Shown: positions 25,016-32,797 of the stretch, in pieces | How the letters are laid out: each line of letters begins with the position of its first letter | How positions within the stretch are numbered: the first letter of the stretch is position 1 | Origin: Deltaproteobacteria bacterium | Lineage (GTDB): Bacteria; Myxococcota_A; UBA796; GCA-2862545 | NCBI GenBank assembly: GCA_016938035.1 | Contig: JAFGVK010000098.1 | Location: forward strand, 1-36,194 | Length of the DNA stretch: 36,194 nucleotides | Direction: 5' to 3' | Translations under genes and position numbers: made by a program | The notes under the pieces: model-generated | The model's database searches: none | Seen by the model: the letters and a program-made list of their open reading frames with translations, nothing else | Told to the model about the DNA's origin: nothing

Positions 25016-25465
25016 ATGGCGACAGTGGACGTGAGCGCGAGCGACGGCGTGATCTTCGACCTGGAGCGGGTAGCGCGGGAGGCGCGCTGGGTGCTCGCGC
25101 AATTCGAGCTGGGGGAGGCGGAGCTGTCGGTGCGGATCACAGACGACCCCACCATCCACCGGCTCAACCTCGCCTGGCGGGGGAAGGACCGGCCCACGGA
25201 CGTGCTCTCCTTCTCGCAGCGCGAGGGCGAGCCGGGCCCCTCCGAGGTGGAGCACCTGGGCGACGTGATCCTCTCGCTGGACACCGCGGCGGTGCAGGCG
25301 GTGGACGAGGGGCACTCGCTGGAGCAGGAGGTGCGCGAGCTGCTGGTCCACGGGGTGCTGCACCTGCTGGGCTATGACCACGAAGATCCCGATGACGCCG
25401 CTGAGATGGCGGAGGTGTCCACAGACCTCCTGGAGCGACTCGCGGAGGGCGAGCGGTCCGGTTAG
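25016..25465 (+). CDS. ybeY: endoribonuclease / rRNA maturation factor YbeY
   Basis: A 149-aa zinc metalloprotein, standard YbeY size. The diagnostic HGVLHLLGYDHE has His112, His116 and His122 as zinc ligands. The upstream segment ITDDPTIHRLNLAWRGKDRPTDVLSFS is the family's LNxxYRxxDxPTDVLSF block. YbeY processes the 3' end of 16S rRNA and takes part in ribosome quality control in the cytoplasm. ATG 25016 has GGAG immediately upstream. It follows the HD phosphodiesterase gene by 30 bp and precedes prfB by 39 bp. The next two YbeY neighbours often seen (CBS-domain transporter-associated protein, era) are absent here, replaced by prfB. Confidence 0.95.
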   Translation: MATVDVSASDGVIFDLERVAREARWVLAQFELGEAELSVRITDDPTIHRLNLAWRGKDRPTDVLSFSQREGEPGPSEVEHLGDVILSLDTAAVQAVDEGHSLEQEVRELLVHGVLHLLGYDHEDPDDAAEMAEVSTDLLERLAEGERSG

Positions 25466-25504
25466 TCGTTCCCGGGAACTGTGCCCCCCCCAGCGGAGTG
25501 CCCG

Positions 25505-26611
25505 ATGATCGAAGATATCCGCGCCGACCTGGCGCCTCTGCTCGACCGCGTCGAGGAGCTGCACGAGCACCTGGGCATCGCCGCCCGCGCCGCCCGCGTC
25601 CACGACCTGGAGGAGGTCTCCGCGCTGCCCGCGTTCTGGGACGACCAGACCAGGGCGCAGGCGACCCTCAAGGAGAAGGGGCAGCTCGAGCGCACCCTCA
25701 ACGACTACCGCGATCTGGTGGAGCTGGGCGAGGAGATCCAGACCCTGATGGAGCTCGCGGAGGAGGAGGACGACCCCGGCATGATCCGCGAGGCCCGCGA
25801 CGCGGTGGGGCGGCTGGAGCTGGGCATCGAGGCCCTGGAGACCCGGCGGCTCTTCTCGGAGGCAGAGGACCTCAACGACGCCATCATGGAGGTCAACCCC
25901 GGCGCGGGCGGCACCGACGCCCAGGACTGGGCCGAGATGCTCTTCCGCATGTACAGCCGCTGGGCCGAGGTGGAGGGCTACACGGTGGAGCTGCTCGACC
26001 GGCAGGACGCGGAGGAGGCGGGGATCAAGAGCGCCTCGCTCGCGATCCGCGGCCCCTACGCCTACGGGATGCTCCAGTCCGAGAGCGGTGTGCACCGGCT
26101 GGTGCGGATCTCTCCCTTCGATCAGAACGCCCGCAGGCACACCGCCTTCGCGGCGGTGGCGGTGATCCCCGACGTCGATGACACCATCGAGATCGACATC
26201 AACCCCGCGGACATCAAGACCGACACCATGCGGGCGTCTGGGGCAGGCGGGCAGCACGTCAACACCACCGACTCGGCGGTGCGCCTCACCCACATGCCCA
26301 CCGGCACGGTGGTGCTCTGTCGGGCCGAGCGCTCGCAGCACAAGAACCGCGACAAGGCGATGAAGCTCCTCAAGGCCAAGCTCTACCAGCTGGAGGTCGA
26401 GAAGCGCAACCAGGCCATCGCCGAGGTGAATTCCAAGAAGATGCGCATCGACTTCGGCAGCCAGATCCGCTCCTACGTCCTGCAGCCCTATCAGCAGGTG
26501 AAGGACAGCAGAACCGGCTACACGGTGGGGGACGTGACCCGCGTCCTGGACGGGGAGCTGTCCGGCTTCATGAGGGCTTGGCTCGCCGCGCGAGCGGCGG
26601 AGCAGGCCTGA
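25505..26611 (+). CDS. prfB: peptide chain release factor 2 (RF2), no programmed frameshift
   Basis: A 368-aa class I release factor. The UGA-specific anticodon-like tripeptide SPF is at 203-205 (LVRISPFDQNARRHT), which identifies RF2 rather than RF1 (PxT). The GGQ motif for peptidyl-tRNA hydrolysis is at 248-250 (SGAGGQHVNTTDSAVRLTH). Length matches RF2 throughout. ATG 25505 has GCGGAG at 25493-25498; a GTG at 25481 in the same frame is a weaker alternative. In most bacteria prfB has an in-frame UGA near codon 26 bypassed by a +1 frameshift for autoregulation. Here the corresponding residues (EELHEHLGIAARAAR, 18-32) are read straight through with no stop, so this control is absent. It belongs to the translation operon. 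Confidence 0.96.
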   Translation: MIEDIRADLAPLLDRVEELHEHLGIAARAARVHDLEEVSALPAFWDDQTRAQATLKEKGQLERTLNDYRDLVELGEEIQTLMELAEEEDDPGMIREARDAVGRLELGIEALETRRLFSEAEDLNDAIMEVNPGAGGTDAQDWAEMLFRMYSRWAEVEGYTVELLDRQDAEEAGIKSASLAIRGPYAYGMLQSESGVHRLVRISPFDQNARRHTAFAAVAVIPDVDDTIEIDINPADIKTDTMRASGAGGQHVNTTDSAVRLTHMPTGTVVLCRAERSQHKNRDKAMKLLKAKLYQLEVEKRNQAIAEVNSKKMRIDFGSQIRSYVLQPYQQVKDSRTGYTVGDVTRVLDGELSGFMRAWLAARAAEQA

Positions 26612-26638
26612 TCACCCACGAGCTACAGGAGGGGACCC

Positions 26639-27487
26639 GTGAGCCCTGAGAAGGAGCCCCACGTAGGGCGCGCGACGCTGGACTGGAACGGGGACCGGGG
26701 CTTCGTGCTCCACCTCACCGCAGAGGGCGAGGGGGTGCGCATCCAACTGCACGAGATCCCCGTCCCCGCCGACGGCACAGATGAGCTCGCCGCGGGTGTG
26801 GACCTCGACAAGCTCGACGTGCTGTTCAAGGCGGACGCCGACGTGGAGGGGGCCCCCGGGCAGGTGCTAGAGGCCAGCCTTCAGGCCGGCGACACCGAGC
26901 TCACCATCCGCGCCAAGGTGGAGGAGGCGGAGTCTGGGGGCATCAGCTCGGTGGAGTTTACGATCCCCCTCGACATGCACGGCAACCCGCCGGTGAGCGG
27001 AGGACCCAGGCCTGCGCCACAGTCCGAGGACGAGCTGGACTGGGAGGACGAGACCACCTTCGAGAAGCTGTTCTCGGATGTGTTCCCCAAGGGCCCCGCG
27101 GGGGCCCCTGGCAACAAGGGCGACGCCCCTGGCGAGAAGGGACTCTCCGCCTTGCTCAAGGCCCTGGCCGAGACCGATGAGCCAGAGGAGGAGGAGGACG
27201 ACGACGACGATCTCTACGACGAGGCGCCGGATCTGGGGGGGCTGGACGTGGAGGGCCTCTCAGAGGCGGGGGAGCTGCTCAACCTGCTCATCGAGCAGGA
27301 GCACCTGCTGCTGGAGGGAGACGCGGAGGTCGGCGATCTGGCCTCGGTGGTGGCCGAGGTGCTCTCCAGCGGGAAGAGCGCAGAGGCCAAGGCGGAGGCC
27401 CTCTCGCAGGCCCTGATCAACGCGCCGTCGGTGGAGGACCTCTTCATTGACGACGAGGCGCTGGAGCGGCTGCTGGAGCGCTGGTAG
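26639..27487 (+). CDS. acidic protein of unknown function
   Basis: 282 aa, cytoplasmic by appearance (no signal peptide or membrane helix). GTG 26639 is preceded by AGGAGG (26627-26632). Residues about 1-120 look beta-rich (RATLDWNGDRGFVLHLTAEGEGVRIQLHEI; ASLQAGDTELTIRAKVEEAESGGISSVEFTIPL). A short collagen-like stretch GPAGAPGNKGDAPGEKG lies near 152-168, followed by a Glu/Asp run (EPEEEEDDDDD near 182-192) and a helical acidic C-terminus rich in Leu (LNLLIEQEHLLLEGDAEV; DEALERLLERW). I do not recognise a family. As last gene of the translation operon, 27 bp after prfB, it may act with ribosomes or RNA-binding partners, but nothing in the sequence shows this. Repeat A2 begins 24 bp after its stop. 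Confidence 0.75.
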   Translation: MSPEKEPHVGRATLDWNGDRGFVLHLTAEGEGVRIQLHEIPVPADGTDELAAGVDLDKLDVLFKADADVEGAPGQVLEASLQAGDTELTIRAKVEEAESGGISSVEFTIPLDMHGNPPVSGGPRPAPQSEDELDWEDETTFEKLFSDVFPKGPAGAPGNKGDAPGEKGLSALLKALAETDEPEEEEDDDDDLYDEAPDLGGLDVEGLSEAGELLNLLIEQEHLLLEGDAEVGDLASVVAEVLSSGKSAEAKAEALSQALINAPSVEDLFIDDEALERLLERW

Positions 27488-27511
27488 GCCTGGAGGTCGT
27501 TCCCCCAAGCG

Positions 27512-27651
27512 GGCACCGATTCGCTGGCCTCTCGACGCGTGTCCTTGTTCCTGCGCTCGTCGCGGAAGATGCGATCAGCAAATTCATCCGATCGTTCCGT
27601 TGAAATGACAAAGAGCGTCCTGTGAGACTGTCCGGCAGATTGATCGGTGCC
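27512..27651 (+). mobile_element. dispersed repeat family A, copy 2 (best-preserved ends)
   Basis: A 140-bp element with perfect 9-bp inverted ends, GGCACCGAT (27512-27520) and ATCGGTGCC (27643-27651); the match extends to 10 bp with one more base on each side. It is flanked by the direct repeat CCCAAGCG at 27504-27511 and 27652-27659, part of a 12-bp match CCCCCAAGCGGG (27502-27513, 27650-27661). This is consistent with an 8-9 bp target-site duplication. The left block CGCTGGCCTCTCGACGCG, then TCCTTGTTCCTGCGCTCGTC, and the right block GTCCTGTGAG, are shared with copies 1 and 3. It starts 24 bp after the stop of the last gene of the translation operon and may lie in its 3' UTR. Confidence 0.78.
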
Positions 27652-27961
27652 CCCAAGCGGGTGCCGCGGCGCGACGCCTAGCTGGGCCGAAGGGTCACGA
27701 GCCGTGGCGGGTCTGGAGTGGGCGGGCGGGCGGTGGACCCGCTGGGTGAGTCCAACCCCTCGCCCGTCTCAGCTCCCTCTCAGGCCCGGCGTGGTGCCGA
27801 CGAATTGCTGTTGGTAGGCAAGCGATGCCCGCGGCCCTCCGGCCAGCCACGACCAGAGGCGCTCGATCTCAACATCGCCAGGAAGAACCGTGCGATTCAA
27901 CCAGCTACAGCGGCCCGTTGACCGGCGGCTGGCCTGGCCCGTGCGGTGTGCCCCCCCGCGG
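27652..27961. other. 310-bp convergent spacer, no recognisable gene
   Basis: Between repeat A2 and the 3' end of the - strand cyclic-nucleotide-domain gene. No frame gives a recognisable protein, there is no further copy of repeats A or B, and no strong hairpin with a T-run. A GGGCGGGCGGGCGG run lies at about 27720-27733. Confidence 0.5.
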
Positions 27962-28426
27962 CTAGTCCTCCAGCTCCAGCGGCGTCTCGACGATGTCCTT
28001 GTAGTAGGCCGCCACCTCGGAGGTCTTCCTCAGCCGCTTGCTGAGGTACCAGGTGAAGTTGCGGTACACCGCGGCGGCGATCTCGGGGTGCTTGTGCAGC
28101 GCGTCGATGAAGGCGTCTCGCCTGAGCTCCAGCAGCTCGACCTGGGTGGCGGCGCGGATGGTGGCGGAGCGGGGGTATCCGTCGATCAGGGCCATTTCAC
28201 CGAAGTGATAGCCTGCCTCAAGGCGCGCAAGCTCCGTGCCGTCCCGCTCGACGATCAGCTCGCCGGACCGGATCAGGTACATCGCGTCTCCGGGGGCGCC
28301 CTGCTCGAACACCACCCCGCCGGTCTTGACCCACTGTGGGGTGACAAAGCGCGCGATCAGCTCTCGCTGCGCAGGGGTGAGGGAGCGGAAGAGGAAGTTG
28401 TGCCCGAGGGCGACGCTCATGTCCAT
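27962..28426 (-). CDS. cyclic-nucleotide-binding-domain (Crp-type) protein without DNA-binding domain
   Basis: A 154-aa single-domain protein. The beta-roll is clear: VKTGGVVFEQGAPGDAMYLIRSGELIVERDG (33-63), then FGEMALIDGYPRSATIRAAT (75-94). The phosphate-binding cassette has Glu77 and Arg86, so unlike the paralogue at 10782 it keeps the residues needed for cAMP or cGMP binding. The C-terminal helix (about 100-140) has no helix-turn-helix. Proteins of this form act as nucleotide-sensing modules for partner enzymes. ATG 28426 has a perfect AGGAGG at 28431-28436 on the - strand. It is transcribed away from the short-chain dehydrogenase gene, with 82 bp between the two starts. Confidence 0.85.
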   Translation of the reverse strand: MDMSVALGHNFLFRSLTPAQRELIARFVTPQWVKTGGVVFEQGAPGDAMYLIRSGELIVERDGTELARLEAGYHFGEMALIDGYPRSATIRAATQVELLELRRDAFIDALHKHPEIAAAVYRNFTWYLSKRLRKTSEVAAYYKDIVETPLELED

Positions 28427-28452
28427 GGTGCCTCCTGAAGGGGAAGCCTAGC

Positions 28453-28481
28453 ACCGGACGGTCCTCGTGGGGCGGTCCGGT
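28453..28481. promoter_or_regulatory. inverted repeat in the divergent promoter region
   Basis: ACCGGAC (28453-28459) and GTCCGGT (28475-28481), 15 bp apart, lie between the divergent starts at 28426 (-) and 28509 (+). This could be an operator shared by both genes, but a 7-bp inverted repeat is not rare in DNA this GC-rich. Confidence 0.25.
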
Positions 28482-28508
28482 TATGTGTCGGGATCCGGAG
28501 GTTCTGAC

Positions 28509-29360
28509 ATGAACGGTTATCAAGGCAGGAAGGTGCTCATCACCGGAGGCTCCAGCGGGATCGGGCGTGCGGCTGCGATCGCGCTGGCGAGGTCTGGGGC
28601 GCATGTGGCGGTCGCAGCGCGAGATCAGGGCAGGCTAGACGAGACGGTGGCCGCCATGCGCGCCGTGGCAGGCGAGGGGCAGCGGCTCGGCGCGGTAGCG
28701 GTGGACGTCACCGACCGGGCCAGGGTCGCACAGATCCCCGCCGAGGTGCTCGAGCTGTTGGGGGGGCTCGACGTGCTGATCTGCAACTCGGGCTACGCGC
28801 TACCCGGCTACGTCGACGCCTCCCCGCTAGAGAATTTCGATCGGATGATCGACGTGAACTACATGGGGCATGTGAACGTCGTCAAGGCCTTCCTGCCGCA
28901 CTTCCTGGCGCAGGGCGCGGGGCACATCTCGCTGGTGTCGTCGATGCTCGGCTTCATGAGCGCCTTCGGCTACGCGGCCTACTCCGGCAGCAAGTACGCC
29001 ATCGCCGGCTTCGCGGAGGCGCTTCGCCACGAGCTGAGGCCCCACGGGGTGCAGGTGAGCCTCTACTACCCGCCCACCACCAAGACCCCTGGGCTGGAGC
29101 GCGAGAATGAGAGCAAGCCCGCGGCGGTGTGGGCCTTCGAGTCTGAGTCTGGCTGGAACAAGGTCTACACCCCTGAGCAGGTGGCGGGGTCGCTCCTGCG
29201 GTCCATCCTCGGCGGACGCTTCGAGAACATGATCGGCTGGGACTCGTGGCTGCTGTTCTTCGCCTTCCGCCTGATGCCGGGCCTCGCCCGGTGGATGTCG
29301 GACGACGAGCTGAAGAAAGCGAATGTCAAGGCAGCCCAGGCGCGGGCCAAGGTGGAATAG
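28509..29360 (+). CDS. short-chain dehydrogenase/reductase, 3-ketodihydrosphingosine-reductase-like
   Basis: A 283-aa classical SDR. Cofactor motif TGGSSGIG (12-19), NSG (93-95), catalytic Ser145 (SLVSSM) and Tyr158-x3-Lys162 (YSGSK). The segment LYYPPTTKTPGLERENESKP (185-204) closely resembles the YPPDTDTPGxExENxxKP block of eukaryotic 3-ketodihydrosphingosine reductases (KDSR/Tsc10), and the C-terminal hydrophobic stretch WDSWLLFFAFRLMPGLARW may be a membrane anchor, as in those enzymes. It may therefore reduce a long-chain 3-keto base in sphingolipid synthesis, which some Myxococcota carry out; no serine palmitoyltransferase gene is in the window. ATG 28509 has GGAGG at 28497-28501; the frame is open upstream but lacks such a site. 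The third kinase gene starts 9 bp after its stop, suggesting cotranscription. Confidence 0.88.
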   Translation: MNGYQGRKVLITGGSSGIGRAAAIALARSGAHVAVAARDQGRLDETVAAMRAVAGEGQRLGAVAVDVTDRARVAQIPAEVLELLGGLDVLICNSGYALPGYVDASPLENFDRMIDVNYMGHVNVVKAFLPHFLAQGAGHISLVSSMLGFMSAFGYAAYSGSKYAIAGFAEALRHELRPHGVQVSLYYPPTTKTPGLERENESKPAAVWAFESESGWNKVYTPEQVAGSLLRSILGGRFENMIGWDSWLLFFAFRLMPGLARWMSDDELKKANVKAAQARAKVE

Positions 29361-29369
29361 ACTCCCCCC

Positions 29370-32300
29370 ATGTCTGACACCACTACCCTGATCGGTCCTT
29401 TCCGCCTGGAGCGCCAGCTGGCGCTCGGGCACGCCTCTGAAGTCTGGCTCGGGGTTCACACCCCGCAGGAGATGCCGGTCGCGGTCAAGCTCCTCACGGG
29501 AAAGAGCCTCTCCGACGCGCGCTCCCGCAGCGCCTTCCGCAACGAGGCGCGGGCCGCGGCGATGCTCGATCACCCCAACATCATCCGTGTGATCGACTAC
29601 GGCACGATCACGCTGGGGATGGCCAGGGCGTCGGGAGATCAGCTGGTGGAGGACACCCCCTTCCTGGTGACCGAGCTGGCCAGCGGCGGCTCGCTGCGCA
29701 GCTATGTGGAACAGCCCCGGACCTGGGAGGAGATCCGCTCGGCGCTGCTCTCGGTGCTGGACGCCCTCGCCCACGCCCACGCGCGCGGGGTCATCCACCG
29801 CGATCTGCGCGTTGAGAACGTGCTGATCTGTGATGAAAACGATCTGCGACCCGGGCTGAAGCTGGCCGACTTTGGGCTGGCGCACGCGGCCGCCGAGGAG
29901 GCGCCGGCGCCGGCGCGGATGACGGTGCAGCCGCACCACCTCGCGCCGGAGCAGCTGCTCGGAAAGTGGCGCGATCAGGGCCCCTGGACCGATCTCTACT
30001 CCCTGGGCTCCATGGCCTGGGAGCTGACCACTGGGGAGCCGCTGTTCGCGGAGCTGGAGGGGAGGGACCTGGCGCGGGCCCACCTGGGTCGCAAGCCGCC
30101 GCCGTTCAAGCCGCGGATGGACCTGCCCGAGGGCTTCACGCGCTGGCTGGCCTCCCTGCTGATGAAGAGCCCCTATCGCAGGACCCGCCACGCTTCGGAC
30201 GCCGCGAACGCCCTGCGCGCGCTCGAGCGGGGCGCCGCGCCGGTGGAGCAGCCGGAGGAGGTGCCCAAGCCGCCGGCCTTCTATGCGCTCAACGCCGCAC
30301 CGGATGGCAGGGGAGAGATCGCCAGGGTGCCCGCCGACTGGAGGATGGAGGAGCAGCTCGCCACGCCTCTCCCGCTGGAGGGCGCCGGGCTGGGGCTCTA
30401 CTGGCTGCGGGGCAGGGTGCTGGTCGGGCGCGAGGCAGAGCGCGATCACCTCTGGGCGGTGCTGCGCAGGGTGGCCCGGCACGGGCAGGCGCGCGCGGTG
30501 GTGCTGCGGGGCCCCGCTGGGGCGGGCAGGACCCACCTGGTCGAGTGGCTGGCGGAGCGGGCCAGCGAGCTGGGGGCGGCAAACGTGCTCAAGGTGGTGT
30601 GCAGTCCCAGGTCGGAGCCTCGCGATCCTCTCCGGAGGATGCTCGCCCACACCCTGCGCACCAACCGCCTCGCCAGAGAGGAGGTCGCGGAGCGGGTAGA
30701 GAGCTGGCTCAAGTCTCGGCAGCAGGTGGACCCCTACGAGGTGGACGCGCTCACCGAGGTGATCGTGCCCTCGCTCCGCCAGGAGCGGGTGGGGGGCCTG
30801 CACACGGTGCGCTTCTCTACCACCGAGGAGCCGCACGCGGTGATGCGGCGCTTCGTGGAGCAGATGGCCGCAGACCGCCCCGCGCTCCTGTGGCTGGAGG
30901 ACGTCCACTGGAGCGCCTACACCCTCGATTTTGCGATGCACCTGCTCCGGGCTCAGAGCATGTCGCCATCCCGCGTCCTGGTCGTGCTCACCGCCCGCGA
31001 GGAGTCGCTGGCGGAGCGCCCCGAGGAGGCGGAGCGCCTGAAGGCGCTGCTCTCCATGCAGAACGCCGACTCGCTCCACATCGGCGCCCTGTCGCCTGAG
31101 GACCACCTCAGGATGGTGGAGCGGCTGCTGTCGCTAGAGCGCCCGCTCGCCCGCACCGTGGCCGATCGCACGGGTGGCAACCCGCTCTTCGCGGTGCAGC
31201 TGGTGGGCGAGTGGGTGATGCGGGGGCTGCTGGAGGCGGGGCCGCTCGGATTCCGCTTGGTAGAGGACGCCGAGGCGGTGATCCCGGATGACCTCCACGA
31301 GGTCTGGTCCGGCAGGGTGGAGCGGCTGCTCACCAGCTTCCACGAGGACGCCAGGGTGGCGCTGGAGCAGGCGGCGGTGCTGGGGTTGGAGGTGGACGAC
31401 GACGAGTGGCGTGAGGTGGCCGACGACCCCGAGAGCTTCCACCGGGAGGGAGAGACCAGCGGCCACTTCGGCTTCCGCCCAGAGGGGGTGCGGCTGCGGA
31501 TGGAGCTGGTAGAGGCGCTGCTGGAGGCGCGGCTGGCGGTGGAGACCGACATGGGCTGGTCCTTCGTCCACCCCATGCTCCGCGAGAGCGTGGAGCGCGA
31601 CGCAAGAAAGCGCGGCCGGCTCCGGGGCCACCACAGAGCGGTCGCGATGGTGCTCCTGCGTCGCCTGAGGGCCGGCCAGCAGGGGGTCGCGGAGCGTCTG
31701 GCGCGCCACCTGGTGTCCGCGGGCGCGTTGGAGGAGGGGATCGAGCCCCTGATCCACGCCGGCGAGGAGCGGATGGAGTCCACCGGCATCCAGGAGGCGC
31801 GCTCGCTGTTGGTGTCCGCCCGCCAGGTGATGCGCCTGATCGACCTGCCGGAGGACGACTTCCGGTGGCCGCTGCTTTACAAGGTCTGGGCCAAGCTGGA
31901 GCTGTTCCAGGGGCACATCGACAGCGCCGCCGACTGGGCGCAGCGGGCCCTCCGCGGCGCCCGCAAGATCCGCGCTGAGGACCTGCCAGAGGTGCTGGAG
32001 GTGGTGGCGGACGCGAAGATCGAGCAGGGGAACCTCGAGCTGGCGGGGGTGCTGCTGCGAGAGGCCCTGGAGCTGTACCGGGACCAAGGGGATGACCTGG
32101 GGGTCGCCCGCTGTCTGTCGGGGCTGGCCGGGGCGGAGCCGGAGCGTGCCTACGCCGAGCAGCTGCTCCACGAGGCGGAGGAGCTCCAGCGCAAACAGGG
32201 CGACGCCATCGGGCTCACAGACACGGTGCTCTTCCTCGCGGACCTCTCGTTTCGGGTGCGGAACTGGAAGAAGGCGGGCCGCCAGTACGGACGCGCCTAC

Positions 32301-32789
32301 GAGCTGGCGAGGGCGAGCGGCTATCGTCCTGGGCAGGCGCGCGCTGCGAGCGGGAAGGCGGACGCCGCGCGGCGGATGGGGGACCTGCTCACCGCGGAGG
32401 AGGGCTACACCGAAGCCTTCCGCCTCTACGAGGCCACCGGGAGCGACATGGCTGTGCTGCCGCGCCTGCGCCTGGCCATGGTCCGGCTGGAGCAGGAGCG
32501 CTTCGCCAGGGCCAGGGAGGTCTTGGAGCCCGTGCTGGCCGATCTAGGCCAGCACCCCCGGAGGAACCTGCTCACCCTGGTCTACGCCCTGTTGGTCCCC
32601 TGCTCGCTCGCAGAGGGGGACGCGGACGCCTTTGGCGCCGCGGTGGACATGCTCACCGATCTGTTGTCCGATCGGGGAGAGGTGGACGGGGACGTGATCT
32701 GCGCCCTGGAACAGGCGCAGCAGCTCACGAAGGGCGCGGCGAGGCAGCAGGTGGACGCCCTGGTGGCGCTGGTGGAGGGGGCCAGCTAG
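29370..32789 (+). CDS. Ser/Thr protein kinase with AAA-type ATPase domain and TPR repeats
   Basis: 1139 aa, cytoplasmic. Kinase domain about 9-285: ALGHASEVW (18-26, a diverged glycine loop), AVK (Lys40), HRDLRVEN (143-150, Arg in place of the usual Lys), DFG (167-169), APE (192-194). An AAA_16-type ATPase starts at VGRE (352-355) with Walker A GPAGAGRT (381-388), where Arg387 replaces the invariant Lys, and Walker B ALLWLEDVHW near 510; ATP hydrolysis there may be impaired. From about 750 the protein is a long series of TPR-like helices (for example DLPEVLEVVADAKIEQGNLELAGVLLREALELYRDQGD, near 870-910). The architecture parallels the kinase at 12484. ATG 29370 lacks a good Shine-Dalgarno and follows the dehydrogenase stop by 9 bp. 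Repeat A3 starts 8 bp after its stop. Confidence 0.9.
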   Translation: MSDTTTLIGPFRLERQLALGHASEVWLGVHTPQEMPVAVKLLTGKSLSDARSRSAFRNEARAAAMLDHPNIIRVIDYGTITLGMARASGDQLVEDTPFLVTELASGGSLRSYVEQPRTWEEIRSALLSVLDALAHAHARGVIHRDLRVENVLICDENDLRPGLKLADFGLAHAAAEEAPAPARMTVQPHHLAPEQLLGKWRDQGPWTDLYSLGSMAWELTTGEPLFAELEGRDLARAHLGRKPPPFKPRMDLPEGFTRWLASLLMKSPYRRTRHASDAANALRALERGAAPVEQPEEVPKPPAFYALNAAPDGRGEIARVPADWRMEEQLATPLPLEGAGLGLYWLRGRVLVGREAERDHLWAVLRRVARHGQARAVVLRGPAGAGRTHLVEWLAERASELGAANVLKVVCSPRSEPRDPLRRMLAHTLRTNRLAREEVAERVESWLKSRQQVDPYEVDALTEVIVPSLRQERVGGLHTVRFSTTEEPHAVMRRFVEQMAADRPALLWLEDVHWSAYTLDFAMHLLRAQSMSPSRVLVVLTAREESLAERPEEAERLKALLSMQNADSLHIGALSPEDHLRMVERLLSLERPLARTVADRTGGNPLFAVQLVGEWVMRGLLEAGPLGFRLVEDAEAVIPDDLHEVWSGRVERLLTSFHEDARVALEQAAVLGLEVDDDEWREVADDPESFHREGETSGHFGFRPEGVRLRMELVEALLEARLAVETDMGWSFVHPMLRESVERDARKRGRLRGHHRAVAMVLLRRLRAGQQGVAERLARHLVSAGALEEGIEPLIHAGEERMESTGIQEARSLLVSARQVMRLIDLPEDDFRWPLLYKVWAKLELFQGHIDSAADWAQRALRGARKIRAEDLPEVLEVVADAKIEQGNLELAGVLLREALELYRDQGDDLGVARCLSGLAGAEPERAYAEQLLHEAEELQRKQGDAIGLTDTVLFLADLSFRVRNWKKAGRQYGRAYELARASGYRPGQARAASGKADAARRMGDLLTAEEGYTEAFRLYEATGSDMAVLPRLRLAMVRLEQERFARAREVLEPVLADLGQHPRRNLLTLVYALLVPCSLAEGDADAFGAAVDMLTDLLSDRGEVDGDVICALEQAQQLTKGAARQQVDALVALVEGAS

Positions 32790-32797
32790 GGGTGAGG

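Noticed and set aside
25468-25479. 12-bp perfect palindrome GTTCCCGGGAAC between ybeY and prfB
   Set aside because: By simple probability about nine such palindromes are expected in 36 kb (more at this GC content), and nothing else marks it as an operator.
22697-26341. Very long open frame on the - strand (about 1200 codons) opposite the HD phosphodiesterase, ybeY and prfB genes
   Set aside because: The + strand carries three unmistakable conserved genes here; the antisense translation is His/Arg/Gly-rich with no family resemblance. Long antisense frames are expected in DNA with G/C-rich third codon positions.
28827-31106. 759-codon - strand open frame opposite the dehydrogenase and third kinase
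   Set aside because: It overlaps genes with clear catalytic motifs on the + strand and shows no motif of its own.
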